Below, in pieces: positions 43,812 to 54,000 of a stretch of 64,000 bases of DNA. The stretch covers positions 1-64,000 of the forward strand of contig CALBLK010000030.1 in assembly GCA_937895845.1 (NCBI GenBank). The letters are read 5' to 3'. The translations under genes and the position numbers were made by a program. Source of the DNA: an uncultured Prevotella sp. (GTDB lineage Bacteria > Bacteroidota > Bacteroidia > Bacteroidales > Bacteroidaceae). How positions within the stretch are numbered: the first letter of the stretch is position 1; each line of letters opens with the position of its first letter. Under the pieces are notes generated by a model, which worked only from the letters and a program-made list of their open reading frames with translations, had not been told where the DNA came from and ran no database searches.

Positions 43812-45137
43812 ATGAAAATCAGATTACTTGCATTGGCGCTCCTGATGGTGAGCGTGCCCATGATGGGCAAGAAAAGACAGAAACAGCAGTTGTTTCCCGA
43901 TGGCACACCGGTGCCGGCGTGGTTCAGTGACACCACCAAGGTGAGCCCAGACAACCTGGGCCGCCGCTATGTGATTACCGACTATGGCGTTTCGACCGAC
44001 TCCACCATTGTGCAGACCGAGCGCATACAGGCCGTCATCGACCGTGCCGCCAAGGATGGCGGTGGCGTGGTGGTGGTGCCAAAGGGTGTGTTCCTCAGCG
44101 GCTCCCTCTTCTTCAGGCAGAGTGTCAACCTGCTGGTCGAGGAGCAGGGCGTGCTCAAGGGCAGTGACCGTATCCGCGACTACAAGGTGACCACCACGCG
44201 CATGGAGGGGCAGACCCTGAAATACTTTGCCGCGCTGGTCAACGCCGACGGCACCGACGGCTTCACCATTGCGGGCCGGGGCACCATCAACGGCAACGGG
44301 CGCAGCTTCTGGGAGGAGTTCTGGATACGCCGGCAAATCAACCGCCAGTGTACGAACCTGGAGGCCATGCGCCCTCGGCTGGTCTACATCTCCAACAGCC
44401 GCAATGTCACCGTGCAGGATGTGCGGCTCGTCAACAGCGGATTCTGGACCAACCACCTCTACAAGTGCGAGTATGTGCGCTACCTTGGCTGCTACATCTA
44501 TGCGCCCACCAGCGGTGTCAAGGCCCCCAGCAGCGACGCCATTGACATTGACGTGTGCAAGAACGTGCTGGTGCGCGGCTGCTACATGAGTGTGAACGAC
44601 GACGCCGTGGTGCTCAAGGGCGGCAAGGGCACCTGGGCCGACACCGACCCCAACAACGGGCCAAACTCGAACATCATCATCGAAAACTGCACCTATGGCC
44701 GCGTGCACGGATGCCTCACCCTGGGCAGCGAGTCGCTTCACGACCGCAACGTCATCCTGCGCAACTGCACCTTTGCCAGCGCCAACAGGGTGCTCTGGCT
44801 GAAGATGCGCCCCGACACGCCCCAGCACTATGAGTATGTCACGGTCGAGAATGTGAGCGGCACGTGCAGCAGCTTCCTCGTGGTGCGCCCCTGGACACAG
44901 TTCTTCAAGCCCGAGAAGCGCGACGACATGCCGCTGTCAACCTGCAACAACATCACCGTGAGAAACATCAAGGTGAAAAGCAAGAACTTCTTTGACGTGG
45001 GCCGCTCGGACAAGTACAGGCTTACCGACTTCACCTTCGAGAACTGCGTGGTGACCGACGAGAAAGTGGCTTTCGACAAGAAACTGATAGCCAACTGCGT
45101 GACCAAGAACCTGAAAATCAACGGTGACGGCTATTGA
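43812..45137 (+). CDS. Glycoside hydrolase family 28 (polygalacturonase-like)
   Basis: 441-residue right-handed beta-helix enzyme with a short signal peptide (MKIRLLALALLMVSVPMMG). GH28 landmarks are SSDAIDIDVCKNVLVRGCYMSVNDDAVVLKGG, where the paired aspartates are catalytic, and RVHGCLTLGSES, equivalent to the GHG motif. The variant RVHG instead of GHG and the insertion KGTWADTDPNNGPNS suggest an exo-acting or unusual pectin-type specificity. It is exported. It stands alone on the plus strand after array B; no SusCD pair is in the window. Confidence 0.9.
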   Translation: MKIRLLALALLMVSVPMMGKKRQKQQLFPDGTPVPAWFSDTTKVSPDNLGRRYVITDYGVSTDSTIVQTERIQAVIDRAAKDGGGVVVVPKGVFLSGSLFFRQSVNLLVEEQGVLKGSDRIRDYKVTTTRMEGQTLKYFAALVNADGTDGFTIAGRGTINGNGRSFWEEFWIRRQINRQCTNLEAMRPRLVYISNSRNVTVQDVRLVNSGFWTNHLYKCEYVRYLGCYIYAPTSGVKAPSSDAIDIDVCKNVLVRGCYMSVNDDAVVLKGGKGTWADTDPNNGPNSNIIIENCTYGRVHGCLTLGSESLHDRNVILRNCTFASANRVLWLKMRPDTPQHYEYVTVENVSGTCSSFLVVRPWTQFFKPEKRDDMPLSTCNNITVRNIKVKSKNFFDVGRSDKYRLTDFTFENCVVTDEKVAFDKKLIANCVTKNLKINGDGY

Positions 45138-45206
45138 TCCCGGCCGTCACGCTGCCGCGCTTGCTGCAAACGCGAGATGAAACCTAAACCGAAAGTGCCA
45201 CTTTTA

Positions 45207-45239
45207 TTTGGTTTTCTCTCGTGTTTGCATTAACTTTGC
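45207..45239 (+). promoter_or_regulatory. Promoter of the ftsB-like operon
   Basis: TTTG, 20-bp spacer, TAACTTTGC, 25 bp before the start at 45264. Confidence 0.78.
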
Positions 45240-45263
45240 AAGCACCATTACCCTTTTCACAAG

Positions 45264-45626
45264 ATGAGCAGAGAGCCTTTGGCCAGGCTGGGCCGTGTGT
45301 GGAACACATTCCGCCGCTACAAGTCATTGAAATACATTGTCGTTGTTCTGCTGGGAGTGCTCCTTGTCGGCTTCCTTGACGAGAACAGCGTGTGGAATCA
45401 CTTTAACAACCGGAGGCAGATTGGCGAGCTGCGTGAGGAGATTGCGCGCCAGCGTGCCCGGTACGAGGCCGACCGGCGCCAGATCCGGCTGCTTGACACC
45501 GACCCCAAGACCATCGAGAAAATAGCCCGCGAGCGCTATTTCATGAAGGCTGAAGACGAGGACATCTTTGTGCTGAGTGATGACAAACGAAAGTCTCAAC
45601 CTACCGAAAATGGACCAACTGAGTAA
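45264..45626 (+). CDS. FtsB/DivIC-like septum protein
   Basis: 120-residue bitopic protein: short basic cytoplasmic N-terminus, one helix (YIVVVLLGVLLVGFL, about 24-38) and a coiled coil (IGELREEIARQRARYEADRRQIRLL) followed by the DivIC-type tail PKTIEKIARERYFMKAEDEDIFVL. This matches the septum formation initiator family that stabilises the divisome. Its last 50 bp overlap the start of the next gene in another frame. Confidence 0.88.
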   Translation: MSREPLARLGRVWNTFRRYKSLKYIVVVLLGVLLVGFLDENSVWNHFNNRRQIGELREEIARQRARYEADRRQIRLLDTDPKTIEKIARERYFMKAEDEDIFVLSDDKRKSQPTENGPTE

Positions 45627-46011
45627 AACAGAGAGCGCCATCTTCCTCCTTGGTGGCGTGCTGATGGTGATAGGAAGCGGGGCCAGCGTGCTTGCCAGGC
45701 CGTGGGCCCCCTACCTCTTTTCAATGGGCGCACTGGCCTTTTCCCTGATGCAGTTCAAGCAGAAGTACAGGGGCGGCAGCTTTGTCGTGCGCCGCCTCCG
45801 CAGGATCATGCTGCTCAGCGACGTGCTCTTCCTGCTGACCGCCGTGCTGATGTTTGTCGACAGCCTCAACCTCTTCCGGCTGGACTACCTGTCATACGTG
45901 CAGTATGTCCACAACAACTGGGTGCTTACCTTGCTGGTGGCTGCCGTGCTGCAGCTCTACGCCACGCACAGGATGGGGCGCGAGCTGGACAGGGAGGCAA
46001 AAAAAAGCTAA
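45577..46011 (+). CDS. Membrane protein, four helices
   Basis: 144 residues with about four transmembrane segments (SAIFLLGGVLMVIGSGASVL, PYLFSMGALAFSLM, IMLLSDVLFLLTAVLMFVDSL and WVLTLLVAAVLQLYA). No domain was recognised. The start may be 45577 or the Met at 45610, both overlapping the ftsB-like gene, so translation is probably coupled to it. Confidence 0.7.
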   Translation: MMTNESLNLPKMDQLSKTESAIFLLGGVLMVIGSGASVLARPWAPYLFSMGALAFSLMQFKQKYRGGSFVVRRLRRIMLLSDVLFLLTAVLMFVDSLNLFRLDYLSYVQYVHNNWVLTLLVAAVLQLYATHRMGRELDREAKKS

Positions 46012-46111
46012 AAGTCGGCGGCATAGTTTTAAATAGCATGAATTTATTTTCCCATATCGGCAGAACATCGTACATTTGAAGCATAGTATCGTGTAAAACA
46101 GAAGACCGGAT

Positions 46112-46888
46112 ATGAACAGAATCATCATACTCTTAGTGACGGCCGCTTGCATGGTGTCGTGTGCCAACTCCTATAACGTGCAAGGCTCCTCTTCGGTGTC
46201 CTCGCTTGACGGGAGCAAGCTCTACCTCAGGACCAACAAGGGCGACGGGGTGAAGACAATAGACTCCTGTGACGTGCTGCACGGACGGTTTATGTTCAGC
46301 GGTGTGCTTGACACGGTGCGCATCGCCAACCTCTTCATGGGCGACGAGAGCATCCTTCCCATCGTGCTTGAGAGGGGGGATATCAGCATCACCATCGGCA
46401 ATGCAAGCCAGGTGGTGAGCGGAACGCCGCTCAACGACAGGCTGTATGAGTTTCTCGACAGGCACAAGCAGTTGGACAACCAGCTGTCCGAACTGTCGCA
46501 CCGGCAGAGCCAGATGATGCTTGACGGCATTGACGAGCACGTGATCAACGAGAAGCTCGCCGGCGAGGAGGCGCGCATCATGAAAGAGGAAGACCGGCTG
46601 GTCACCGCTTTTATCGTGGACAACTTTGACAATGTGCTCGGCCCGTGGGGCTTCATGGCGATTACCTGCGGCTTCAAGTATCCGGTGCTCACCCCCCAGA
46701 TTGAGGACATCATGAGCAAGGCCACCGAGAAATTCAAGCGCGACCCTTACGTGAAGGATTATTACCAGACCGCATCGGAGAACGAGGCGAAGATGCAGGG
46801 CCTTGACCCCGAACAGTCTGCCGCCGGGCGTCAGGCGGACAGTGCCGGCCCGGCAGCCGTTCCTGCGGGCAGCGTGCTACAGGAATGA
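46112..46888 (+). CDS. DUF4369 lipoprotein
   Basis: 258-residue lipoprotein (signal MNRIIILLVTAACMVSC, lipid on about Cys17). The beta-rich N-terminal half, VQGSSSVSSLDGSKLYLRTNKGDGVKTIDSCDVLHGRFMFSGVLD, is the DUF4369 domain that usually precedes thioredoxin-like domains in Bacteroidales. Here no CxxC thioredoxin follows; instead there is a helical region and a Pro/Ala-rich tail. It overlaps the dihydroorotase gene by 4 bp. Confidence 0.82.
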   Translation: MNRIIILLVTAACMVSCANSYNVQGSSSVSSLDGSKLYLRTNKGDGVKTIDSCDVLHGRFMFSGVLDTVRIANLFMGDESILPIVLERGDISITIGNASQVVSGTPLNDRLYEFLDRHKQLDNQLSELSHRQSQMMLDGIDEHVINEKLAGEEARIMKEEDRLVTAFIVDNFDNVLGPWGFMAITCGFKYPVLTPQIEDIMSKATEKFKRDPYVKDYYQTASENEAKMQGLDPEQSAAGRQADSAGPAAVPAGSVLQE

Positions 46889-48219
46889 TGAGGACAAGAA
46901 TTGACAATGCCCTGGTGGTCAATGAGGGCCGCGCGTTTGCCGGCTCTGTCTTGGTAGACGGAGAGGAGATTGCTGCGGTGGCACCCGGCGAGGGTGTCGG
47001 CACTGGCATGGCTGCTGACCGCGTGATTGACGCCCGGGGAAGCTGCCTGCTGCCTGGCGTGATTGACGACCACGTACATTTCCGCGAGCCCGGACTGGTT
47101 GACAAGGCTGACATTGAAAGTGAGAGCCGGGCTGCTGCAGCGGGCGGTGTGACCACCTATTTCGACATGCCCAACACCGTTCCCCAAACCACCTCGCTGG
47201 CTGCACTGGCCGGCAAGCGGGCACTGGCCTCGGCCAAGAGCCATGTCAACTATGCCTTCTTCTTCGGCGCAACCAACGGCAATTCTGATGAGATAGAACA
47301 GCTTGACCCTCACAGTGTGCCCGGCATCAAGCTGTTTATGGGGTCGTCGACCGGCAATATGCTGGTGGACAGCGACGCAGCCCTGAACCGTATTTTCACC
47401 CGCACCGGTCTCCCCGTCATGGCGCATTGCGAGGACACGCAGCTCATCAGCCGGAATATGGAGCGGGCAAAGGCCCTCTACGGTCCCGACCCCGACGTGA
47501 GCTTGCACCCCGCCATCCGCAGCGAGGAGGCTTGCTACCGCTGCACCAGGCGTGCCGTTGAGCTGGCCCTGCGCACCGGGGCGCGCCTCCATGTGGCTCA
47601 TGTCAGTACGGCCCGCGAACTGGAACTGATACCCACGGGCAGCTCTTCGCGCATTACGGCTGAGGCCGTAGTGGCCCACCTGCTTTTCTCCGATGCCGAC
47701 TATGCCACGCTTGGAGCGCGGATCAAGGTGAACCCGGCGGTCAAGACCGCCGCAGACCGTGACGCCTTGCGCCATGCGCTCACCGACGGGCGCATCGCCG
47801 TCGTGGCTACCGACCACGCCCCCCACCTGCTGTCGCAGAAGCGGGGCGGCTGTGTCACGGCGGCCTCGGGCATGCCCATGATTCAATTCTCATTGGTCTC
47901 CATGCTCGAGCTGGTTGACCTAAAGGTGCTTTCGCTGCCGCGCCTGGTGGAGCTGATGTGCCATAACCCCGCCCGGCTGTTTGGAGTGAGAGGGCGCGGC
48001 TACATCCGCAGGGGCTACAAGGCCGACCTCGTGCTGGTGCGCCGCGGAGAGCCCTGGCGTGTCACCCCGGAAATCATCGAGAGCAAGTGTGGCTGGAGCC
48101 CGGTGGAGGGCCATGCCTATTCGTGGCGGGTAGAGTGCACATGGTGTAACGGGCACATGGTCTGCCGCAACGGCGTGGTAGACCGTAGCTACAAGGGACA
48201 GGCAGTCGTATTCAGATGA
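46885..48219 (+). CDS. pyrC: Dihydroorotase
   Basis: 444-residue amidohydrolase closing carbamoyl aspartate to dihydroorotate in pyrimidine synthesis. Metal-binding and catalytic motifs are DDHVHFREPGL (His-x-His), HCEDTQL, HVAHVST and VATDHAPHLLSQK. Its length and motif spacing fit the multifunctional-type class I DHOase. It overlaps both neighbours by 4 bp (ATGA), so it belongs to a translationally coupled run. Confidence 0.93.
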   Translation: MMRTRIDNALVVNEGRAFAGSVLVDGEEIAAVAPGEGVGTGMAADRVIDARGSCLLPGVIDDHVHFREPGLVDKADIESESRAAAAGGVTTYFDMPNTVPQTTSLAALAGKRALASAKSHVNYAFFFGATNGNSDEIEQLDPHSVPGIKLFMGSSTGNMLVDSDAALNRIFTRTGLPVMAHCEDTQLISRNMERAKALYGPDPDVSLHPAIRSEEACYRCTRRAVELALRTGARLHVAHVSTARELELIPTGSSSRITAEAVVAHLLFSDADYATLGARIKVNPAVKTAADRDALRHALTDGRIAVVATDHAPHLLSQKRGGCVTAASGMPMIQFSLVSMLELVDLKVLSLPRLVELMCHNPARLFGVRGRGYIRRGYKADLVLVRRGEPWRVTPEIIESKCGWSPVEGHAYSWRVECTWCNGHMVCRNGVVDRSYKGQAVVFR

Positions 48220-49070
48220 CCGAACACGGAAAGCGCATGACACAGCCCAAGAAAGTGACCTATTCCATCAGCCAGCTCGTGCCCTACATCAACTGGAGGT
48301 ATTTCTATTATGCCTGGCAGGTGACCGACAGGGCCGAGCGGCGGCGCTTGCGCGCCGAGGCCGAGCGGCTGCTCGGCGACATGGACGGACGCTACCATGC
48401 CTATGCCCTCTGCCTCTTGGCCGAGGCTTATGGCGATGGCGACGACCTGCTGCTCAACGGAGAGCGGCTCCCCCTGTTGCGCCAGCAGCATGCCGAGAAA
48501 GGGAAGCCCTGTCTCTGCCTGTCCGACTTTGTGCGGCCGGTGGAACAGGGCGTGCCCGACACGGTGGGTGTCTTCGCCACGTCAGTAGACCGCTCGGTGG
48601 TGACCGACAGCGGCCATGATGACTATCAGAAAATGATGGCGCAGCTGCTGGCCGACCGTTTGGCCGAGGCCGCCGCCGAGCGCGTGCACGAGCAGGTGCG
48701 CCGCACAGACTGGGGCTACGCCCCCAACGAGCGCCTTACCGTGGAGCAGCTCCATGCCGAGCGTTTCCAGGGCATACGGCCGGCTGTGGGCTATCCGTCA
48801 TTGCCCGACACCAGTGTCAACTTTCTCATTGACCGGCTGCTTCATCTCGCTGACATCGGCATCCGTCTGACCGAGAGCGGCGCCATGATTCCCCATGCCA
48901 GCGTGAGCGGACTGATGCTCGCTCACCCCGAGGCACGTTACTTCACCATCGGCTCCATCGACGAGACCCAGCTGGCCGACTATGCCGGCCGCCGCGGACT
49001 CCCGGTCGAATTGCTCCGCAAGTTCCTGGGCGGAATGGTGGCCCACAGTACAACAGCCAAACCCCTGTAG
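48216..49070 (+). CDS. Stand-alone MetH activation (AdoMet-binding) domain protein
   Basis: 284-residue protein equivalent to the C-terminal reactivation domain of cobalamin-dependent methionine synthase. It shows an N-terminal helical part (YSISQLVPYINWRYFYYAWQV), LLADRLAEAAAERVHEQVRR and the AdoMet loop GIRPAVGYPSLPDTS (usually RPAPGYPxxPDH). It lacks the homocysteine, folate and B12 domains, which must be encoded elsewhere. It would bind S-adenosylmethionine for reductive methylation of oxidised cobalamin. It overlaps pyrC by 4 bp; another Met 7 codons on is possible. Confidence 0.88.
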   Translation: MTEHGKRMTQPKKVTYSISQLVPYINWRYFYYAWQVTDRAERRRLRAEAERLLGDMDGRYHAYALCLLAEAYGDGDDLLLNGERLPLLRQQHAEKGKPCLCLSDFVRPVEQGVPDTVGVFATSVDRSVVTDSGHDDYQKMMAQLLADRLAEAAAERVHEQVRRTDWGYAPNERLTVEQLHAERFQGIRPAVGYPSLPDTSVNFLIDRLLHLADIGIRLTESGAMIPHASVSGLMLAHPEARYFTIGSIDETQLADYAGRRGLPVELLRKFLGGMVAHSTTAKPL

Positions 49071-49076
49071 TGCAAT

Positions 49077-50261
49077 ATGATTTCAAGAATACTCTTTGTC
49101 CTGCTCCCCCTGGTCCTGCTGCCGTTCCTTTACGTTGACTTGTGCTGGCTGCGCCGCCGCGGGGTGGGGCGGCTGTACCGGCTGCTCTGGTGGATTCCCT
49201 GTCTGCTGATGCTCGTCTGGACCCTGCTGCTGGGCTGCTCGCGGAAGTTTGTCCCGTCCGACATGGGAGCGGTCAATGCCTATCTCTTCTTGTTAGGGCT
49301 GGTCGTCATCCCCCTCTTTTTGTTCTCCCTCTGCGCTGCTGTGGGCGGCGTGCTCGGACGGCTGTTCCGCAGCCGGCGCAACTACGGCGTTGCCGTGGGC
49401 CTGTTGCTTGTGCCTGTCCTGTGGTACGTCCTGCTGTGGGGAACCTTCGTTGGCCCCAGGCTGCTCACTGTCCGGCGGGTCACCGTCAGCTCGCCGTCGC
49501 TTCCCCGGGCGTTTGACGGCTACCGGCTGGTGCACTTTTCCGACTTGCACGCCGGCACATTCGACAAGTCGCGCCGCGGCTACCTCCGGCGAGCGGTAGA
49601 CACCATCAACGCCCTGGAGCCCGATGCCGTGATGTTCACCGGCGACTTGCAGAACCTCAAGCCCGATGAGGTCTATCCCGTGCAGGGCATCCTCAGCCGC
49701 ATCCATGCGCGCGACGGCGTGTACTCGGTGATGGGCAACCACGACTATCCCATATATGTTCAGGCTTCGGTCGTTGACAAGGAATACTATCTTGAGAAGT
49801 TGAAGGCCGTGGAGCATGACCTGGGGTGGAACCTGCTGGACAACAGCCACCTGAAGATTCGCCGAGGAGCCGACTCTATTGTCGTCGCGGGCATGGAGAA
49901 CGACGGTGACGGCCGCCACTTCCCCCAGCGGGGCGATGTGCCCTCCACGCTGAGCGGACTGGGAATGGACAGCTACATCATCATGCTCCAGCACGACCCC
50001 ACGGCGTGGCGGCGCAAGATTCTGCCCCAGTGTGGCGCGCAGCTGACCCTCAGCGGCCACACCCATGCCATGCAGTTCGAACTCTTCGGCTGGTCGCCGG
50101 CCTCCCTGTTCTTCCGTGAGTGGGGCGGCGTTTACACCATGCCCGATGGCCGCGCGCTCAATGTGTCAACCGGACTTGGCGGCTTCCTGCCTTTCCGCTT
50201 CGGCGTTCCGGGCGAGATAGTGGTCATCACCCTCAGGCGCGGGGCTCCGAAGGCCAGCTGA
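49077..50261 (+). CDS. Membrane-anchored metallophosphoesterase (YkuE-like)
   Basis: 394 residues. About four N-terminal helices (ISRILFVLLPLVLLPFLYV to GVAVGLLLVPVLWYVLLWG, residues 1-125) precede a calcineurin-type phosphoesterase domain with the full metal motif set: HFSDLHAGTF, MFTGDL, VMGNHD, LQHDPTAW and LSGHTHAMQFEL. The catalytic domain should face the periplasm. The substrate is unknown; relatives act on phospholipids or lipid-linked phosphates, and the next gene is an acyltransferase. Confidence 0.9.
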   Translation: MISRILFVLLPLVLLPFLYVDLCWLRRRGVGRLYRLLWWIPCLLMLVWTLLLGCSRKFVPSDMGAVNAYLFLLGLVVIPLFLFSLCAAVGGVLGRLFRSRRNYGVAVGLLLVPVLWYVLLWGTFVGPRLLTVRRVTVSSPSLPRAFDGYRLVHFSDLHAGTFDKSRRGYLRRAVDTINALEPDAVMFTGDLQNLKPDEVYPVQGILSRIHARDGVYSVMGNHDYPIYVQASVVDKEYYLEKLKAVEHDLGWNLLDNSHLKIRRGADSIVVAGMENDGDGRHFPQRGDVPSTLSGLGMDSYIIMLQHDPTAWRRKILPQCGAQLTLSGHTHAMQFELFGWSPASLFFREWGGVYTMPDGRALNVSTGLGGFLPFRFGVPGEIVVITLRRGAPKAS

Positions 50262-50288
50262 CGCAAACCGCTAACCAATCCTCAGACA

Positions 50289-51035
50289 ATGAAATACCTT
50301 TATCGCATTTACCAGTTGCTCGTGGCAGTGCCCCTGCTTGTCGTGGCCACTGTCATCACAGCCCTGGCCGTGACGTTGGGCTGTCTTGCTGGCGACGGCC
50401 ACTACTGGGGGTATTACCCAGGCAAGTGGTGGTCCAGGGCCATCGTCAGGCTGTTCCTGCTCCCCGTTACGGTCAAGGGACGCGAGCACCTTGAGCCCGG
50501 ACAGTCGTACGTGTTTGTGGCCAACCACCAGGGAGCCTTTGACATCTTTCTGGTCTATGGCTTCCTGTGCCGCAATTTCAAGTGGATGATGAAGCGCGAA
50601 ATCCGCAAGATACCCTTTGTGGGATTTGCCTGCAAGATGTCACACCAGATATTCGTTGACAGGCGCGGGCCAAGCAAGGTGTGGGAAACCTACGAGCAGG
50701 CCCGCCGCACTCTGGACAGCGGCATGAGCCTCTTTGTGTTCCCCGAGGGCGCGCGTACCTTTACCGGCAGGATGTCACCTTTCAAGAAAGGGGCGTTCAT
50801 GCTGGCCGACGAGCTGCAGCTGCCGGTGGTGCCCATCACCATCAACGGGCCGTTTGAGGTGCTGCCGCGCTCCGGCCAGTGCTTCGTGAAGTGGCACCGG
50901 CTGAGCATGGTCATCCACAAGCCCATCAGCCCGGCGGGAAAGGGTGTCGACAACGTGAGGGCCTTGATGCGCCAGAGCTACGATGCCGTGAAGAGCGGCT
51001 TGGATCCGCAGTACCTCTCTCCCGACAACACTTGA
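50289..51035 (+). CDS. plsC: 1-acyl-glycerol-3-phosphate acyltransferase
   Basis: 248-residue PlsC-family enzyme with one N-terminal membrane segment. The catalytic HX4D is NHQGAFD (block I) and the substrate-binding block III is FVFPEGARTFTGRMSPFKKGAF. It completes phosphatidic acid synthesis at the inner membrane. It starts 27 bp after the phosphoesterase stop, in the same direction. Confidence 0.92.
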   Translation: MKYLYRIYQLLVAVPLLVVATVITALAVTLGCLAGDGHYWGYYPGKWWSRAIVRLFLLPVTVKGREHLEPGQSYVFVANHQGAFDIFLVYGFLCRNFKWMMKREIRKIPFVGFACKMSHQIFVDRRGPSKVWETYEQARRTLDSGMSLFVFPEGARTFTGRMSPFKKGAFMLADELQLPVVPITINGPFEVLPRSGQCFVKWHRLSMVIHKPISPAGKGVDNVRALMRQSYDAVKSGLDPQYLSPDNT

Positions 51036-51082
51036 CAGTTTCAGAATAACATTTGAACATCTACTTATTAAAAAATCTACTT

Positions 51083-54000
51083 ATGAAAATTCTTTTTAGG
51101 CGTTGTCGCATGGCAGCCGCAGCCGTATCGCTGTTCCTGCTCGCCGCGACACAGTGTGCAATGGCGTCTGACCGCTACAACTTTAATGCCGGCTGGCTGC
51201 TGAGTGTGGGCGGACAGCCCGATGGTGCGTCAGGCAAGACGGACGACAGCGGATGGCAGAAGGTGACCCTTCCCTATGCCTGGAACCAGTCTGAGGCTTT
51301 CTCGCGCGTCTGCAGCGAACTTTCTGACACGGTGATGTGGTACCGCAAGCATTTCGTGCTGCCGCGGTCGGCCAGGGGCAAGCGCGTGGTCGTGGAGTTT
51401 GAGGGCGCCCGCTTCGGCGCCCGCGTGTTCATCAACGGCCATGAACTGGGCTGGGCCGAAAACGGTGTGATGGCCTTTGGCTTCGACCTTACACCTTATA
51501 TTAAATATAAGGGTGACAACGTCCTGGCTGTTTATGTGGACAGTGACTGGAAGTACCGTGACCACCCCAAGGCCGATGGCAAAGGCGGCGGCGCGGAGAA
51601 AAGCTCCACTTTCCAGTGGAACGACAAAAACTTCTATTGCAACTATGGCGGCCTCAACAAGAACGTGTGGCTTCATGTCATGGAGCCGGTCTATCAGACC
51701 CTCCCGCTCTATTCCAACCTTGGCACGACGGGTGTCTATGTGTATGGCGAGCAGACCGACCCCTCCTCGCGCACATGGCGTGTGAACTGTGAGACACAGG
51801 TGGTGAACAGCACCGGAGAGACCCAGACAGTGACCCACCGCGTGGCGCTGTTCGACAAGGACGGGCGTGAGGTGAGCCGCTTTGAGGGCGAACGGCGCGA
51901 GGTGGCTCCCCGTGACACCGTGGTGATGAAAGCGAGCGGCGAAGTGGCCGGCATCCACCAGTGGTCGTGGGGCTATGGCTATCTCTACACCGTAAAGTCG
52001 TTTATAGAGGCGGTGCCCGCAGGGCGGAAGCGTGGCAAGGTCACTGCTGATGTGGCCAGCATACAGACAGGTTTCAGAACAACCGCGTTTGGCGATGGCA
52101 TGGTGAAACTCAACGGGCGCGCACTCCAGCTCAAGGGCTTCGCGCAGCGCTCCACCAACGAGTGGCCGGCGCTGGGCATCTCGGTGCCCGCATGGATGAG
52201 CGATTTCAGCAACGCCATGGTGCTGGGGTGCAACGGCAACTTCTTCCGCTGGATGCATGTGACACCCTCCAAGCAGGACATCCGCTCGCTTGACCGCCTC
52301 GGCCTTTTGCAGGCGATGCCGGCCGGCGATGCCGAGAAGGATGTGACAGGCCGCCGCTGGCAGCAGCGTGTCGAGCTGATGCGCGATGCGATAATCTACA
52401 ACCGCAACAATCCCTCCGTCATTTTCTATGAGGGCGGAAACAACAATATCTCCGAGGAGCACATGGCCGAGCTAAAGGCTGTCCGCGACCGGTACGACCC
52501 TCATGGCGGCCGTGCCATCGGCAGCCGCAACATGCTCGACTCCAAGGTGGCTGAGTATGGCGGCGAGATGCTTTACGTCAACAAGAGCGCCGGCAAGCCT
52601 ATGGTGATGATGGAGTATAACCGTGACGAGGGCATCCGCCGCTACTGGGACCGGTGGTCGTACCCCTACCACAAGGAGGGTGAAGGCCCCCTCTACCGCG
52701 GAGACCGCACCGTGGCCTACAACCACAACCAGGACGGGCTGGCCGTCGAGAACATCGTGCGCTGGAACGAATACTGGATAGCCCGCCCCGGAACCGGGCG
52801 GCGCGTCAACGCTGGCGGTGCGAAAATCATCTTCTCCGACTCTAACACCCATGCCAGGGGTGAGAAGAACTACCGTACCAGCGGAGACGTTGACGCCATG
52901 CGCATTCCCAAGGACTCATGGTTCTGCCACCAGGTGATGTGGGATGGCTGGGTTGACCTTGACAGCTGCCGCACCTATATCATCGGGCACTGGAACTACG
53001 AGCCTGGCACTGTCAAGCCGGTCTACGTGTGCAGCTCGGCCGACGAGGTGGAACTCTTCCTCAATGGCCGCTCGCTGGGCAGGGGGGAGCGTTCGCAGAA
53101 CTTCCTCTTCACGTTCAAGGATGTGGCATGGGAGCCAGGCACGCTCAAGGCTGTGGCCTGGAAAGACGGCCTCAAGGCCGGCGGCGCCGAGGTTTCGACA
53201 GTTGGAAAGCCGGTGGCGCTGCGCTTGCGGTGGATAGAGACAGGCACTCCGGCGTTCCGTGCCGATGGCGCCGATGTGCGCATAGCCGAGGTGGAGGCCG
53301 TTGACCGTGAGGGCCGCCGCCACCCGCTGGCCCACGACATGGTGCATTTTGACGTGTCGGGTGAGGGCACCTACATCGGTGGCGTGTCTGGAGTGGTGTC
53401 TGACGAGGAGAGAAAGCACAACGCGGAGGCCAGGCCTTCGGGCGAGCTTGGCATCGTCTCCGAGGGTGGCCACTCAAAGGACACCAACGGCATTGGCTCG
53501 CACGACCTGATGCTCGAGGGCGGTGTCATCCGCGTGATGGTGCGCTCCACCACCTCGCCGGGCGCGGTCAGGCTGACCGCAAGCTCGGACGCCTATCCCA
53601 GCCAGACCATCGAGGTGGCCACAGCGGCCTGCCCCGTGAGCGGAGGCTTCTACGTGGATGCCGCCGGACAGCCCGTCGAGGCCGACTGGGCGAACCAGCT
53701 GCCCCTCTGCCTGGACCGTGGCGAGACCCCGGTGACCCCCTCTTACACCCAAAAGTACAACACGGTGGATGTGGCCCGTTTCGAGTCGCCCTCCAATGCC
53801 GCAGACCTCCATCGTCTCAACGACGACATTGAGAACACCACATGGAAGTCTGACGGCCGCCTTGACCACGCTTGGTTCCGTGTCACCCTGGCACGTCCGG
53901 CCGAGATTGCGCAGGTCGTTCTCCGCATGAACAACTTCCGCTCCACCTCTTACCCGCTCCAGATCTTCGCCGTCACCGATGACGGAAAGTCGCAACTGGT

